Shown: piece after piece, positions 51,881 through 61,442 of the stretch
Position numbering within the stretch: the first letter of the stretch is position 1
Layout: each line of letters starts with the position of its first letter
NCBI GenBank assembly: GCA_024642005.1
Contig: JAHECA010000007.1
Span: forward strand, 62,001-126,000
Length of the DNA: 64,000 nucleotides
Source: Robiginitalea sp.
Lineage (GTDB): Bacteria > Bacteroidota > Bacteroidia > Flavobacteriales > Flavobacteriaceae
Direction of reading: 5' to 3'
The notes under the pieces: model-generated
What the model was told of the DNA's origin: nothing
The model's input: only the letters and a program-made list of their open reading frames with translations
Databases searched by the model: none
Made by a program: the position numbers and the translations under genes

Positions 51881-53614
51881 CTATTTCAAACGGATATCTG
51901 AAACCGAAGCCCCGGAGGGGATCATCGGAAATACATTATCTTCTTTTTCGACCTTAACTTCCAGGAAGTAGGCATCGGGGCAGGCGATCATCTCGGCCAC
52001 GGCCCCTGCCAGGTCGGCTCGCTCCGAAACGCGGCAGGCCTTGATGTGGTAGCCCTCGGCGATCTTAACAAAGTCGGGGTTGGTCATAACCGTCGAGGCA
52101 TAGCGCTTGTCGAAAAACAGCTCCTGCCATTGGCGCACCATACCGAGGAAATCGTTGTTGAGCACCACGATTTTCACCGGGGTACGTGTCTGGAAAATAG
52201 TCCCCAGCTCCTGTATGTTCATCTGGTAGCCCCCGTCGCCCGCTATGGCAATCACTTCCCGGTCCATGGCGCCCATTTTTGCGCCAATGGCGGCCGGTAG
52301 GGCAAAGCCCATGGTGCCCAGCCCACCTGAAGTGATGTTGCTCTTCGACTGCCTGAATTTGGCATAGCGGCAGGCGACCATCTGGTGCTGGCCCACGTCG
52401 GTTACAATAATGGCGTTGTGGTCGGTGGCCTTGTTGATCTCGGCAATTACCTCGGCCATGGTCAGGCCAGGTTTATCGGGCTTCATGTCGCGGCGTATGA
52501 CCGCTTCGTACTCCTCCTCATATTTCTTGTGGAATTCCCCGAGCCATGCCCCGTGCGATTTTTTCTCGATTTTGGGCAGCAACAGAGCGAGGGTTTCTTT
52601 CGCATTACCCAGCAAGGCCAGGTCTACCTTCACATTTTTGTTTACCTCGGCCGGGTCGATTTCAAAATGGATGACTTTGGCCTGTTTGGCGTATGTGGCC
52701 AGATTGCCCGTTACACGGTCGTCGAAGCGCATGCCGATGGCCAGTAGCAAATCGCACTCGTTGGTGAGCACGTTGGGGCCATAATTGCCGTGCATGCCCA
52801 CCATGCCTACATTCAGCGGATGGTCCGAATCCAGGGCCGAAAGGCCCAGGATGGTCCAGGCGGCAGGGATGCCCGACTTTTCGACAAAAGCTTTCAGTTC
52901 GGCCTCTGCCTTCCCCAGGATAATGCCCTGCCCGAAAACGATATACGGTTTTTTGGCCTGGTTGATCAGGTGGGCGGCAGCTTCGATCGCTGCCAAATCG
53001 GGCTGAGGCACCGGCTTATAACTGCGCACCCCCTTGCAGGGCTTGTAAGTAAAATCGAGGCTGTCGAACTGGGCGTTCTTGGTAATGTCTACCAACACGG
53101 GGCCCGGACGGCCGCTGCGTGCAATATAAAAGGCCTTGGCCAGGATCTCGGGGATTTCTTCGGCCCGGGTAATTTGGTAGTTCCACTTGGTTACCGGGGT
53201 GGAAATCCCGATGATATCGGTTTCCTGAAAGGCATCAGACCCCAGCAGGTGGCGCGGCACCTGGCCTGTAATACAGACCACGGGAGTTGAATCGATCTGG
53301 GCATCGGCCAGACCGGTTACCAGGTTGGTGGCCCCGGGGCCCGAGGTGGCAATGGCCACCCCTACCCGGCCGCTTGCCCTGGCAAAACCCTGGGCGGCAT
53401 GAACGGCCCCCTGCTCGTGGCGTGTGAGCACATGGTGCAACTGATCCCTGAATTTGTAGAGCTCGTCATACACGGGCATAATGGCGCCCCCCGGATAGCC
53501 GTAAAGGGTGTTGACCCCTTCGGCCAGCAGGCAATGGATAATGGCCTCGGCTCCGGTAATCTTCAGGGCTTTTTCCTGGGTCTGTTGCTTTTTCAATTCT
53601 TTGACTGGTTCCAT
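51881..53614 (-). CDS. ilvB: Acetolactate synthase large subunit
   Basis: A 577-residue thiamine-diphosphate enzyme making acetolactate or acetohydroxybutyrate. YGYPGGAIMP, the catalytic Glu in TRHEQGAVHAAQG, SGPGATNLVTG, and the ThDP/Mg motif GDGGYQMNIQELGT ending LNNDFLGMVRQ are present. Start at MEPVKELKK (53614), 25 bases after ilvD. Confidence 0.96.
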   Translation of the reverse strand: MEPVKELKKQQTQEKALKITGAEAIIHCLLAEGVNTLYGYPGGAIMPVYDELYKFRDQLHHVLTRHEQGAVHAAQGFARASGRVGVAIATSGPGATNLVTGLADAQIDSTPVVCITGQVPRHLLGSDAFQETDIIGISTPVTKWNYQITRAEEIPEILAKAFYIARSGRPGPVLVDITKNAQFDSLDFTYKPCKGVRSYKPVPQPDLAAIEAAAHLINQAKKPYIVFGQGIILGKAEAELKAFVEKSGIPAAWTILGLSALDSDHPLNVGMVGMHGNYGPNVLTNECDLLLAIGMRFDDRVTGNLATYAKQAKVIHFEIDPAEVNKNVKVDLALLGNAKETLALLLPKIEKKSHGAWLGEFHKKYEEEYEAVIRRDMKPDKPGLTMAEVIAEINKATDHNAIIVTDVGQHQMVACRYAKFRQSKSNITSGGLGTMGFALPAAIGAKMGAMDREVIAIAGDGGYQMNIQELGTIFQTRTPVKIVVLNNDFLGMVRQWQELFFDKRYASTVMTNPDFVKIAEGYHIKACRVSERADLAGAVAEMIACPDAYFLEVKVEKEDNVFPMIPSGASVSDIRLK

Positions 53615-53639
53615 AACGTGCAACCTGATTTAATTCGGA

Positions 53640-55316
53640 TTAGATTTCGTCGGTCACGCAACCTTCAGAAGCGGAAGAGACCGTTTTGGCATATTTATAA
53701 AGGGAGCCCTTGCTCACCTTCAGGGGTGGCTCCTTCCAGGCCTTCTGACGGGCCTCCATTTCTTTTGGCGAAAGGGCCACCGAAAGTTCGTTGGTCTCGG
53801 CATCAATGGTAATCATGTCGCCATCCTTCAGCAGCGCAATAGGTCCTCCAACCTGGGCTTCCGGGGTAACGTGGCCCACTACAAAGCCGTGTGTGCCACC
53901 CGAAAACCTGCCATCGGTGATCAATGCCACTTCCTTGCCCAGGCCAGCCCCCATAATGGCACTTGTGGGCTTCAGCATTTCCGGCATGCCGGGTCCACCC
54001 CGGGGGCCCTCGTAGCGGATCACCACAACATCGCCTTTCTTTACCTTGCCGGCACCAATTCCCTTGTTCGCCTCAAATTCCCCTTCAAAGACCCGGGCAG
54101 GGCCTTCGAAGCGCAGCCCCTCCTTGCCTGTGATTTTGGCCACAGCCCCGGTCGGCGCCAGGTTTCCATAAAGGATACGCAGGTGGCCCGTCTTTTTGAT
54201 GGGGTCAGACAAGGGGCGCAATACTTTTTGACCGGCCTTCAGCCCCGGCAGGTCGGCCAGGTTTTCGGCAATCGTTTTGCCGGTTACGGTCAGGCAGTCG
54301 CCATGCAGCATGCCGTTTTCGAGCATGAACTTCATTACGGCAGGTATGCCCCCGATGCTGTGTACGTCTTCCATCAGGTATTTTCCGCTGGGTTTCAGGT
54401 CGGCCAAAAAGGGAGTCTGGTCGCTGATGCGCTGAAAGTCGTCGAGGGTGAAATCGATACCGGCTGCCCGGGCAATGGCCAGGAAGTGAAGCACGGCATT
54501 GGTGGAACCACCCAAAATCACCACCAGCCGAATGGCGTTCTCCAGGGAGCGTCGGGTAATGATGTCGAGGGGCTTAAGGTCCTTCTCGAGGAGCAGGCGC
54601 AGGACCTGTCCGGCGCGCTGACAGTCTCCTTTCTTATCGGGGCCGACTGCCGGGTGCGAAGAACTGTAAGGCAGCGACATGCCGAGGGCTTCTATGGCAG
54701 AAGCCATGGTATTGGCCGTATACATGCCCCCGCAGGCACCTGCCCCCGGGCAGGCGTGCTGAATAACCTGCCTGTATTGTTTTTCATCCAGGTTGCCGGC
54801 CACTTTTTGTCCCCAGGCTTCGAATGCCGAAACCACATCCAGCTTCTGGTTATTCAGGCAGCCCGAAGCTATGGTACCCCCGTAGACCATTACCGAAGGC
54901 CGGTTCAGGCGAATCATGGCCATCAGGGCGCCGGGCATGTTTTTGTCGCATCCCACCACGGTTACCAGGCCGTCGTAATTCATGGCCTGTACCACCGTTT
55001 CCATGGAATCGGCGATAATATCGCGGGAAGGCAGCGAATAGCGCATCCCGTAGGTACCCATGGATATGCCGTCGCTTACCCCGATGGTATTGAAGATCAG
55101 GCCCACGAGATCTTCCTGCTCTGTACCCTCCTTTACATAGGTTGCCAGCTGGTTCAGGTGCATATTGCAGGGGTTTCCTTCGTAACCCGTGCTGGCTATG
55201 CCTACCTGGGGCTTTCTCAGATCTTCCTCGGTGAGGCCCAGTGCGTACAGCATAGCCTGTGAGGCTGGCTGGGTCGGGTCCTGGGTAACATTTTTACTGA
55301 ATTTATTCAGTTCCAT
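53640..55316 (-). CDS. ilvD: Dihydroxy-acid dehydratase
   Basis: A 558-residue Fe-S dehydratase producing the 2-oxo acid precursors of Val, Leu and Ile. [16 protein letters not shown] and the [16 protein letters not shown] block carry cluster cysteines; [17 protein letters not shown] is the C-terminal signature. Start at [10 protein letters not shown] (55316); a frame extension to 55340 adds eight unlikely residues. First gene of ilvD-ilvB-ilvN-ilvC-gapN. Confidence 0.96.
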   Translation of the reverse strand: MELNKFSKNVTQDPTQPASQAMLYALGLTEEDLRKPQVGIASTGYEGNPCNMHLNQLATYVKEGTEQEDLVGLIFNTIGVSDGISMGTYGMRYSLPSRDIIADSMETVVQAMNYDGLVTVVGCDKNMPGALMAMIRLNRPSVMVYGGTIASGCLNNQKLDVVSAFEAWGQKVAGNLDEKQYRQVIQHACPGAGACGGMYTANTMASAIEALGMSLPYSSSHPAVGPDKKGDCQRAGQVLRLLLEKDLKPLDIITRRSLENAIRLVVILGGSTNAVLHFLAIARAAGIDFTLDDFQRISDQTPFLADLKPSGKYLMEDVHSIGGIPAVMKFMLENGMLHGDCLTVTGKTIAENLADLPGLKAGQKVLRPLSDPIKKTGHLRILYGNLAPTGAVAKITGKEGLRFEGPARVFEGEFEANKGIGAGKVKKGDVVVIRYEGPRGGPGMPEMLKPTSAIMGAGLGKEVALITDGRFSGGTHGFVVGHVTPEAQVGGPIALLKDGDMITIDAETNELSVALSPKEMEARQKAWKEPPLKVSKGSLYKYAKTVSSASEGCVTDEI

Positions 55317-55353
55317 AGATGAGATGCTAAATGCGGACAAATTAATCCAATTT

Positions 55354-55361
55354 CAAAGATA
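55354..55361 (-). promoter_or_regulatory. -7 box for the ilv operon (TATCTTTG on minus strand)
   Basis: Plus-strand CAAAGATA, exact reverse complement of TAnnTTTG, 37 bases upstream of the ilvD ATG. The leader is too short for a classical attenuator. Confidence 0.6.
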
Positions 55362-55567
55362 TGGGATTGCCCAAGCCCTGCAGGCCGCACCAGTCCCGCA
55401 ATACAGGCTCATTTGGAAGGTAAAAGCTATATATTGCTGTATTTCAAAAGGTTAAATAGATAAAATTACCATATTCAATCAAGTGCTTTAGGGATAAGAA
55501 AGTTATTGAAAAACTTCCAGGAGGGCCCGATATAGGGCTGTGGCAGCCGGGCGCGGGGAGCAATTCC

Positions 55568-56413
55568 TCAGTACCCCGAAGAACGGAAACGAATACGGTC
55601 TCCCGCTTTTTTCTGGGCCAGGACGCTCAGGGCATTTTCCTCCAATTGCAGGATTCGGGGGTACCCCCCTGTAGTCTGACCGTCGCACATCAGGATAATT
55701 ACTTTCCCGGAAGGAGCCAGTTGCACGGTTCCGGGCAAGGTGGCCGAAGTAATCATGCTGATGGTGTGCGCAGGCAGGAGCTCATTGAGCTGGCACGCCA
55801 TCCGGTCGTGTTCTTTGGCCAGGCTAAACTCCTGGCTGAACAGCAATTCCCGCTGTTTCTGGCTGAGCAGGTCGTATTCCGGGCCCGGAAAGGCCTGGAG
55901 CAAGTGCTCCTTGATATGATCTGCATGGCTCCATTTAAGGATTTTGGGCGTATACTCAGGGCATGGGGTATAACCGATTTCATCTCCGATCTTCAGCTTC
56001 CTCTGCTCGGTTACCGGGCTGTAATAGGAGCGACTTCCCAGCACCAGCGGGGCCAGGAGCCCTCCTTTGACGCCAAGATAGGAACGGAAGCCCTTTTTGA
56101 TACGCCCGCAATTTACTTCCCCCCCGGCTGGCACCGCATAGACCTGGTCGGGCTCCAGCGCCTGCCCGCCGAGGCGAATATCCATGGGTGCACCGCTGTA
56201 GGAAATATAAGTAGGTTCCGAGAAAGCCAGCACCGGGCCCTGCATGGTCATTTCCAGCACGGCAGCCGATTCCGGGTTTTCCAGAAGCCCGTTTACGCGC
56301 CTGGCCGACAAAAGGTCTGCCGCCCCGGCCACCGGAACGCCCAGATGCCTGTAACCGAAACGCCCAAGGTCTTGCACACTGGTGAAGAATCCTGCTCCCT
56401 TAACCTCTAGCAT
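55568..56413 (-). CDS. pxpC: 5-oxoprolinase subunit PxpC (KipA-like, biotin-dependent carboxyltransferase fold)
   Basis: A 281-residue protein of the AHS2/allophanate-hydrolase-subunit-2 fold. SVQDLGRFGYRHLGVPVAGAADL is split over the N-terminal signature; QTTGGYPRI and GDRIRFR close the domain. With PxpA and PxpB it hydrolyses 5-oxoproline (pyroglutamate) to glutamate using ATP. Start at MLEVKGAGF (56413), overlapping the pxpB 3' end by 14 bases. Confidence 0.9.
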   Translation of the reverse strand: MLEVKGAGFFTSVQDLGRFGYRHLGVPVAGAADLLSARRVNGLLENPESAAVLEMTMQGPVLAFSEPTYISYSGAPMDIRLGGQALEPDQVYAVPAGGEVNCGRIKKGFRSYLGVKGGLLAPLVLGSRSYYSPVTEQRKLKIGDEIGYTPCPEYTPKILKWSHADHIKEHLLQAFPGPEYDLLSQKQRELLFSQEFSLAKEHDRMACQLNELLPAHTISMITSATLPGTVQLAPSGKVIILMCDGQTTGGYPRILQLEENALSVLAQKKAGDRIRFRSSGY

Positions 56414-57143
56414 TGCCGTATTTTTTTGAATGGTCGTATACCCCCACCTCGGCCTCGATTCTGTGGAGGTCGAATTCTGCACGGCTCACGGCCCGGAAAC
56501 GAATGCTGTCGCCCAGGGCAATAAAACTCGGGGGGTCCCTTTGCGGATCGAACAACGGGATTGGGCATTTGCCCAGAATATTCCAGCCCCCGGGAGAATC
56601 TTGCGGATAAATACCCGTCTGCCGGTCGGCAAGGCCCACAGAGCCGCCCGGGACCCGAGCCCTGGGAGAGGCCTTTCGGGGAAGGCGCAACTCTTCGGGC
56701 ACCCCGCCCAGGTACAAAAATCCGGGGAGGAAGCCAATTCCAAAAACACGGTATGTAGCCGCTCCGTGCTTCAGGATAAGGGTTTCAGGGCTCATTTGGA
56801 GTGTTTCTGCCGCCTGCTCGAGATCGAGGCCGAATTCGGGATCGTAACAAACAGGGAGCTCCCATTCGCGCGTTCGAATGCTTTCAGGACCGGGATAGCT
56901 TTCGTACCACGACCTTAATGCCTTGGCCAGGGTATCGAGATCGACGGGAGCGTCGCGGGAAATCAGGGTAAGGCTGTGGTAGATGGGCACATATTCCCAC
57001 TGAGTCTCTGCCAGGCGGCCTTTTTTCAAGTAGGCGGCAAAACCCAGAATATCGAAGAGTATCTCCAGCTCGAGCCGGGAAGGCCACTCCAGCAAGACGG
57101 CCCTGGGGCCAAAAGGTTTAATCCGGAAAGGGGGCGGGTTCAC
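56400..57143 (-). CDS. pxpB: 5-oxoprolinase subunit PxpB (KipI-like)
   Basis: A 247-residue AHS1-fold protein: GPRAVLLEWP at the N-terminus, VCYDPEFGLDLEQ in the middle, then FLPGFLYLGGVPEELRLPRK and SVGLADRQTGIYPQDSPGGW. The GTG start overlaps the pxpA stop (GTGA-type overlap), implying coupled translation. B. subtilis KipI of this family also inhibits a sensor kinase, but the operon context fits 5-oxoprolinase. Confidence 0.9.
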   Translation of the reverse strand: MNPPPFRIKPFGPRAVLLEWPSRLELEILFDILGFAAYLKKGRLAETQWEYVPIYHSLTLISRDAPVDLDTLAKALRSWYESYPGPESIRTREWELPVCYDPEFGLDLEQAAETLQMSPETLILKHGAATYRVFGIGFLPGFLYLGGVPEELRLPRKASPRARVPGGSVGLADRQTGIYPQDSPGGWNILGKCPIPLFDPQRDPPSFIALGDSIRFRAVSRAEFDLHRIEAEVGVYDHSKKYGNARG

Positions 57144-57898
57144 TTGGCAAACGGAATTGATTCCTCACGTAACTTCTCCGAAAGATACGCCAATATTTCA
57201 TATGCCCGGGGGGTATCTCCATGTACGCAAAACGTTTGTGCCTGTATCGGGAAACGAGTGCCATCGAGGGTGCTGACACTCCCGTCAAAAACCATTTGCC
57301 GCAATTGTTGCCATACCCGTTCCGGTTCGCTGTGCACGGCTCCCGGTAATTGCCGGGCGGCGAGGCTCCCGTCTGAGCGGTAGGCGCGGTCGGCAAACGC
57401 CTCTTCCCATACCTGAAAGCCGGCTCTCCGGGCCTGGTCGGCAAACCGGGAGCCACATGGGGCAAACAAGATCGCACGCTGCCGGTATGGGCTGAAGGCA
57501 GTCAGGTAGGTTTCTCCCAGCCCGGTATCTTTAGCCAAATCATTGTAGAGGGCACCATGTGCCTTGATATGGTGCAATTTTGCCTGCTGGGACTCAAGTA
57601 TTACTTCAAGTGACTCCACCTGTTGTAGCAGCGCTTTGGCCAGCACCTCAGCAGGCAATTTCAGGCTGCGCCGGCCAAAATGTTCCCGGTCTGGATAAGA
57701 TGGATGGGCGCCGATGCGAACCCCATGATGCAGGGCGAGGGATACCACCAACTCCATGGAGGCAGGGTCGCCGGCGTGTCCGCCACAGGCAATATTACAG
57801 GAACTCACCAGCGGCAATAGCCGGGCCTCATTGCCTACTCCTTCCCCCGTGTCACAATTGAGGTCTATCCCGGGTGAGGGTACATTCAGGTATTCCAT
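57140..57898 (-). CDS. pxpA: 5-oxoprolinase subunit PxpA (LamB/YcsF family)
   Basis: A 252-residue TIM-barrel-like subunit. IDLNCDTGEGVGNE (family usually NxDxGE), SSCNIACGGHAGDP and GAHPSYPDREHFGRR are the signatures; KAHGALYNDLA and CVHGDTP follow. Start at MEYLNVPSPGIDLN (57898), overlapping the transporter 3' end by 13 bases. All four genes of the unit overlap, a tight operon. Confidence 0.92.
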   Translation of the reverse strand: MEYLNVPSPGIDLNCDTGEGVGNEARLLPLVSSCNIACGGHAGDPASMELVVSLALHHGVRIGAHPSYPDREHFGRRSLKLPAEVLAKALLQQVESLEVILESQQAKLHHIKAHGALYNDLAKDTGLGETYLTAFSPYRQRAILFAPCGSRFADQARRAGFQVWEEAFADRAYRSDGSLAARQLPGAVHSEPERVWQQLRQMVFDGSVSTLDGTRFPIQAQTFCVHGDTPRAYEILAYLSEKLREESIPFAK

Positions 57899-59076
57899 AA
57901 GCCGATGATGGTTTTCAGTGCAAGGCCGGTAACCAGGAGCAGGACCAACGCCGCCAGCAGGTCGTGCCACGGTTTGTTTTTATAGGCGCCCATAAGGCCC
58001 CTGTGCCGAATAGCCCACCAGAGGAAGGTAGCCAAAATCGGGAGCAACAAGGCATTGGCTATCTGTGCAAAATAAATGACCTCCAGCGGCTGGAATTTAA
58101 GCAGATGCGACAAAACCCCAATGGCAACCACTCCAATCCATACGGCCCTGAATCGGGCATCGGAACGGTCTGCCCGCCATCCGAAGCACTGCCTGGCCAC
58201 ATAGGCCGCAGCCAGGGGGGCGGTTATGGAAGAGGTGATTCCAGCGGCAAAAAGCCCAACGCCCAGGCCGTAGCGGGCCATGCTGCCGTAAACGGGCTCC
58301 AGGGATGCCGCTAAATCCATTACATTTTCAAGTGCGGTGAGACGGGAGCCGGCCGCCGTGATGAGAATAGCCATGGAAACGGCCCCCCCGACCAGGACGG
58401 AAAAGGCGATATCGCGCCGCATGGTTCGCAGGTTTTCGGCCCCCTCCCATTTTTCGGATACCAGAGAAGTATAAAGGAACAGGTTATAGGGGACCACCGT
58501 GGTGCCGATCAGGGCCATAACCGTGAGCAGAGATGCAGAATCGGCGGTCGGAACGACCAGCCCATGCAGTACGGCTGCCCAGTCGGGCTTTACCAGGAAG
58601 GCAGTAATGGCAAAGGAAAGGCTCATGAGCACGACCAGGCCCGTAAAGATGCGTTCCAGCGCCCGGTAGGAACCCTTCCAGAGCAGGTAAAGGGCCAGCA
58701 GGCCGGTAATCCAGGGATAAAATTGGGCCCACCGGGGGCCAAATGCCGATTCGAGCCCGAGGGTGGCGCCGGCGATATTCCCGGCCTCATAGGCGGCATT
58801 GCCCACCACTATGGCCGCCAGGATAATCCCAATAAACAAAATCCGAGGCAGTTTACGCGCGACATGGCTGCGGACCAGGTCGGGCAACCCCTGGTGCGTT
58901 ACCAGCCCCAGCCTGCCGGCCATTTCCTGCAAGACCACGGTGGCGACCACAGAAAGTACAAGTGCCCAAAGCAACGTATAGCCCTGGTCTACCCCGGCCC
59001 GCAGGCAGGTTGTTACCGTACCCGGGCCAATAAAGGCTGCCGCAATGAGCATGCCGGGCCCTCCCTTTTTAAACAT
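57886..59076 (-). CDS. NRAMP-like transporter (YcsG-type) of the 5-oxoproline operon
   Basis: A 396-residue inner-membrane protein with about 11 helices of the NRAMP/LeuT-like fold. In true metal transporters helix 1 carries DPGN; here it reads GPGT (FIGPGTVTTCL), and the helix-6 metal-binding Met of MPH is replaced (SSITAPLAAAY). Loss of metal ligands and location at the head of pxpABC suggest an organic substrate such as 5-oxoproline. B. subtilis ycsG, an NRAMP-like gene, is likewise in the ycsF-kipIA operon (established arrangement). Transport specificity is inference. Confidence 0.85.
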   Translation of the reverse strand: MFKKGGPGMLIAAAFIGPGTVTTCLRAGVDQGYTLLWALVLSVVATVVLQEMAGRLGLVTHQGLPDLVRSHVARKLPRILFIGIILAAIVVGNAAYEAGNIAGATLGLESAFGPRWAQFYPWITGLLALYLLWKGSYRALERIFTGLVVLMSLSFAITAFLVKPDWAAVLHGLVVPTADSASLLTVMALIGTTVVPYNLFLYTSLVSEKWEGAENLRTMRRDIAFSVLVGGAVSMAILITAAGSRLTALENVMDLAASLEPVYGSMARYGLGVGLFAAGITSSITAPLAAAYVARQCFGWRADRSDARFRAVWIGVVAIGVLSHLLKFQPLEVIYFAQIANALLLPILATFLWWAIRHRGLMGAYKNKPWHDLLAALVLLLVTGLALKTIIGLWNT

Positions 59077-59288
59077 GATGTATCCGGGTTACTGTGAGCC
59101 GTAAATATACAGGATTCCAACAAAGGCCCAGGCCGTTTCCGAGAGGTGCGCAGCGGCATGGCCCCATGTCATTCGTCGGAAAAGGTGCCGTTCGTCTAAA
59201 AGTAGGGTGTCGTACATCGAAAACTTATACTAAACAACAGCTGGGGCGGTTATAATTTTCCCGAATCCCCCAAAACCGACCTGCGACA

Positions 59289-59792
59289 ATGACTTGTCTG
59301 GAATGCAAAAAAGAACTCAGTTACCTGGACCACAGAAAAGCCATCGAGCTTTTTGATGTGGAATTATGCGGGGTCCACCGCACCCGTATGGAACGATTGA
59401 TAAAATCCCATAAAGCTTCTGCAGAAGCCATCATCCTTTATTACGGCCTCAAGCGTGCTGGTGTAAAGGCTATGCTGGCCTGGTGGGACGGTTCAAAAAC
59501 CGTGGACCTGGCCGTGTCTCGCGTTAAGCTCAACATCGAAATGGACCTCGACCTTGAACCGCTTGCATTCGAGCAGGCCATAGCCGAACTGGGCGAATCC
59601 TTTTACGTATACCACGACGGGTTTACGACCCTGCGCATCCCTCATTTTCTGGTGAGGTCGCACCTGAATGAAACGGTTGAAATTATCCTGGGCATAATAG
59701 CAGGACTCAAATCGACCCTCAAGGTGCTAAACCCAAATACTGAATCACTATGGACACCGAAATCAACTTTACCGAACGCTCGTATCGCATGA
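59289..59792 (+). CDS. Hypothetical protein with CxxC and DUF559-like nuclease-type fold
   Basis: A 167-residue soluble protein. The N-terminus has CLECKKEL and a further Cys-x2-His (LCGVH), a possible zinc-binding site. Residues about 48-140 have the layout of DUF559/Vsr-like endonuclease folds: EAIILYYGLKRAGVKA, then KTVDLAVSRVKLNIEMD (a D...E-x-D core, without the usual Lys), and FTTLRIPHFLV near the end. Catalysis is therefore uncertain. The 3' end overlaps the next gene by 43 bases in another frame. A 7/8 -7 box (TAATTTTC) lies at 59253-59260. Family not firmly recognised. Confidence 0.6.
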   Translation: MTCLECKKELSYLDHRKAIELFDVELCGVHRTRMERLIKSHKASAEAIILYYGLKRAGVKAMLAWWDGSKTVDLAVSRVKLNIEMDLDLEPLAFEQAIAELGESFYVYHDGFTTLRIPHFLVRSHLNETVEIILGIIAGLKSTLKVLNPNTESLWTPKSTLPNARIA

Positions 59793-60046
59793 GCCAGCTC
59801 ATTCTGATGCTGCTCACCTTTGCAGCTCTTACCATCATGATCAACTTTGGCCCTGCCCTCTCCAAAGTCCTTTTCGGGCTGCCGATTGTCGTATCGGGCC
59901 TGTTGGGCGTGCTCGGCACCGTTTATATGATCCGCGGCATGCACGAACCGCTTTCGGAAAAGAAAGTGATTGCCATAACGGTGAACCTGGCCATGGTGGT
60001 GCTCATTGTGGCCATCCTGGTCAGCAATACGCTGTACAGGCTGTAA
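59750..60046 (+). CDS. Small hypothetical membrane protein
   Basis: A 98-residue protein with three hydrophobic segments (about 15-35, 38-60 and 72-94). No family recognised. Its start lies inside the upstream gene, so the two are probably co-expressed; a functional pair of soluble and membrane proteins is inference. Confidence 0.65.
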   Translation: MDTEINFTERSYRMSQLILMLLTFAALTIMINFGPALSKVLFGLPIVVSGLLGVLGTVYMIRGMHEPLSEKKVIAITVNLAMVVLIVAILVSNTLYRL

Positions 60047-60098
60047 GCCAATCAACCCAGAAATTCTAAACCGACGCTGCGGCAGACATTTGCTTTTA

Positions 60099-60129
60099 AT
60101 TCGTACCTTTTCCAAAACCTGGTACGAAT
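60099..60129. repeat. 9-bp perfect inverted repeat abutting a start codon
   Basis: ATTCGTACC (60099-60107) and GGTACGAAT (60121-60129) are separated by 13 bases, and the right arm ends directly before the ATG at 60130. As RNA it forms a hairpin covering the translation start region; as DNA it could be an operator. Confidence 0.6.
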
Positions 60130-61251
60130 ATGAATACAACCGACCGCAGAAACTGGCTGAGAACCGTTGCCCTCGGAGGGGGATTTACCCTCCTGGGAGG
60201 GGTGTCTGCCATGGCAGCCCCGGCTCCGGCTCCCTTGCGCCGCATTTTGGCCGAAGGCCCCGTTAAGCTCAATTCCAACGAAAACCCCTTCGGGCCGTCT
60301 CAGGCGGTTCGCAATGCCATGGTCCGGCAAATGGACCTGGGTTGCAGGTATCCCTTCCAGCAACTTTACGCCCTCGAAAAAATCATTGCGGCGAAAGAAG
60401 AAGTGCCGGCCTCAAGTGTGGTCGTTACCGGCGGGTCTACCGAAGGCCTGCAGGCTGCCGGACTGGTGTACGGGCTGCAGGGGGGCGAGTTGATTGCCGC
60501 CGACCCAACTTTTCAGTCAATGCTCACCTATGCCGAGTATTTCGGCGCCTATGTGCATCGGGTTCCGCTCACCGAATCGCTGCACCACGACCTGGAAGCC
60601 ATGCAAAGGCACATTACTTCCAAAACGCGGCTTATCTTCATCTGCAACCCCAACAACCCTTCGGGTACCCTGCTCGATGCCGGGCAGCTGAAAGACTTCA
60701 TCTACGCCAACGACCAGCGTGCCGTGGTGTTCAGCGATGAAGCCTATTACGATTATATCACGGTTCCCGACTATCCGTCTATGGTAGAGCTGGTGAAGGA
60801 AGGACGCAATGTGATCGTTTCAAAAACCTTCTCGAAGGTATACGGCCTGGCCGGGTTGCGTATCGGGTACCTGATCGCCCGCCCAGACATCGCCTCGCGC
60901 CTGCGGGAAGCCCTGATGGCAAACACCAACATGCTGGCTATCCTTGCGGCGCAGGCGGCCCTTGAAGACAAGGAATTCTACCAGTTCAGCATTGCCCAGA
61001 ACGAAAAGGCCAAAGCACACATATACGGCGAACTGGAAGCCATGAAGCTTCCTTTTATAAAATCGCATACAAACTTCGTTTTTTTTAAAAGCGGTATGGA
61101 GGTAGGGCCGCTCATCGAGCGCATGGCCGACAGGAATGTCCAGATCGGCAGGCCATTCCCTCCCCTTACCGATTGGGCCCGCATCAGCACCGGGAGCATG
61201 GAAGAAGTGCAGGCCTTTACCAGTGCCCTGCGGGATGTTCTGAATACCTGA
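60130..61251 (+). CDS. Class I/II (HisC-like) aminotransferase with Tat signal
   Basis: A 373-residue PLP enzyme of the histidinol-phosphate aminotransferase-like group: LNSNENPFGPS at the N-terminus, NPNNPSGT, SDEAYYDY and the Schiff-base Lys in SKTFSKVYGLAGLRIGY. Unusually, it begins TDRRNWLRT (Arg6-Arg7) followed by a glycine/alanine-rich hydrophobic stretch ending AMAAPAPA, a good twin-arginine signal. Export folded with its cofactor is therefore predicted. Not in a his operon, so histidine synthesis is unlikely. Translation may be affected by the inverted repeat touching the ATG. Confidence 0.85.
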   Translation: MNTTDRRNWLRTVALGGGFTLLGGVSAMAAPAPAPLRRILAEGPVKLNSNENPFGPSQAVRNAMVRQMDLGCRYPFQQLYALEKIIAAKEEVPASSVVVTGGSTEGLQAAGLVYGLQGGELIAADPTFQSMLTYAEYFGAYVHRVPLTESLHHDLEAMQRHITSKTRLIFICNPNNPSGTLLDAGQLKDFIYANDQRAVVFSDEAYYDYITVPDYPSMVELVKEGRNVIVSKTFSKVYGLAGLRIGYLIARPDIASRLREALMANTNMLAILAAQAALEDKEFYQFSIAQNEKAKAHIYGELEAMKLPFIKSHTNFVFFKSGMEVGPLIERMADRNVQIGRPFPPLTDWARISTGSMEEVQAFTSALRDVLNT

Positions 61252-61442
61252 CCTCCCGGAAATAATTAGGATAGTTGTGCCCGATTGCTTCCCTGTAATG
61301 GGGTGTATTACAACTTTAAACAAAATATCATATATTTATTTTTTCGCGTAAAGCTTCCCCCGCCGATTAAAAAATTCCCATGTACCAGTAAGGCATTGCC
61401 TGTCTATAAGGATAAGCCATCGCCCCGTCAAATTAGTATTAC

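Noticed and set aside
53871-55262. 463-codon open frame antisense to ilvD
   Set aside because: Composition is that of a reverse-strand shadow of a GC-rich gene; no recognisable domain, and ilvD is certain.
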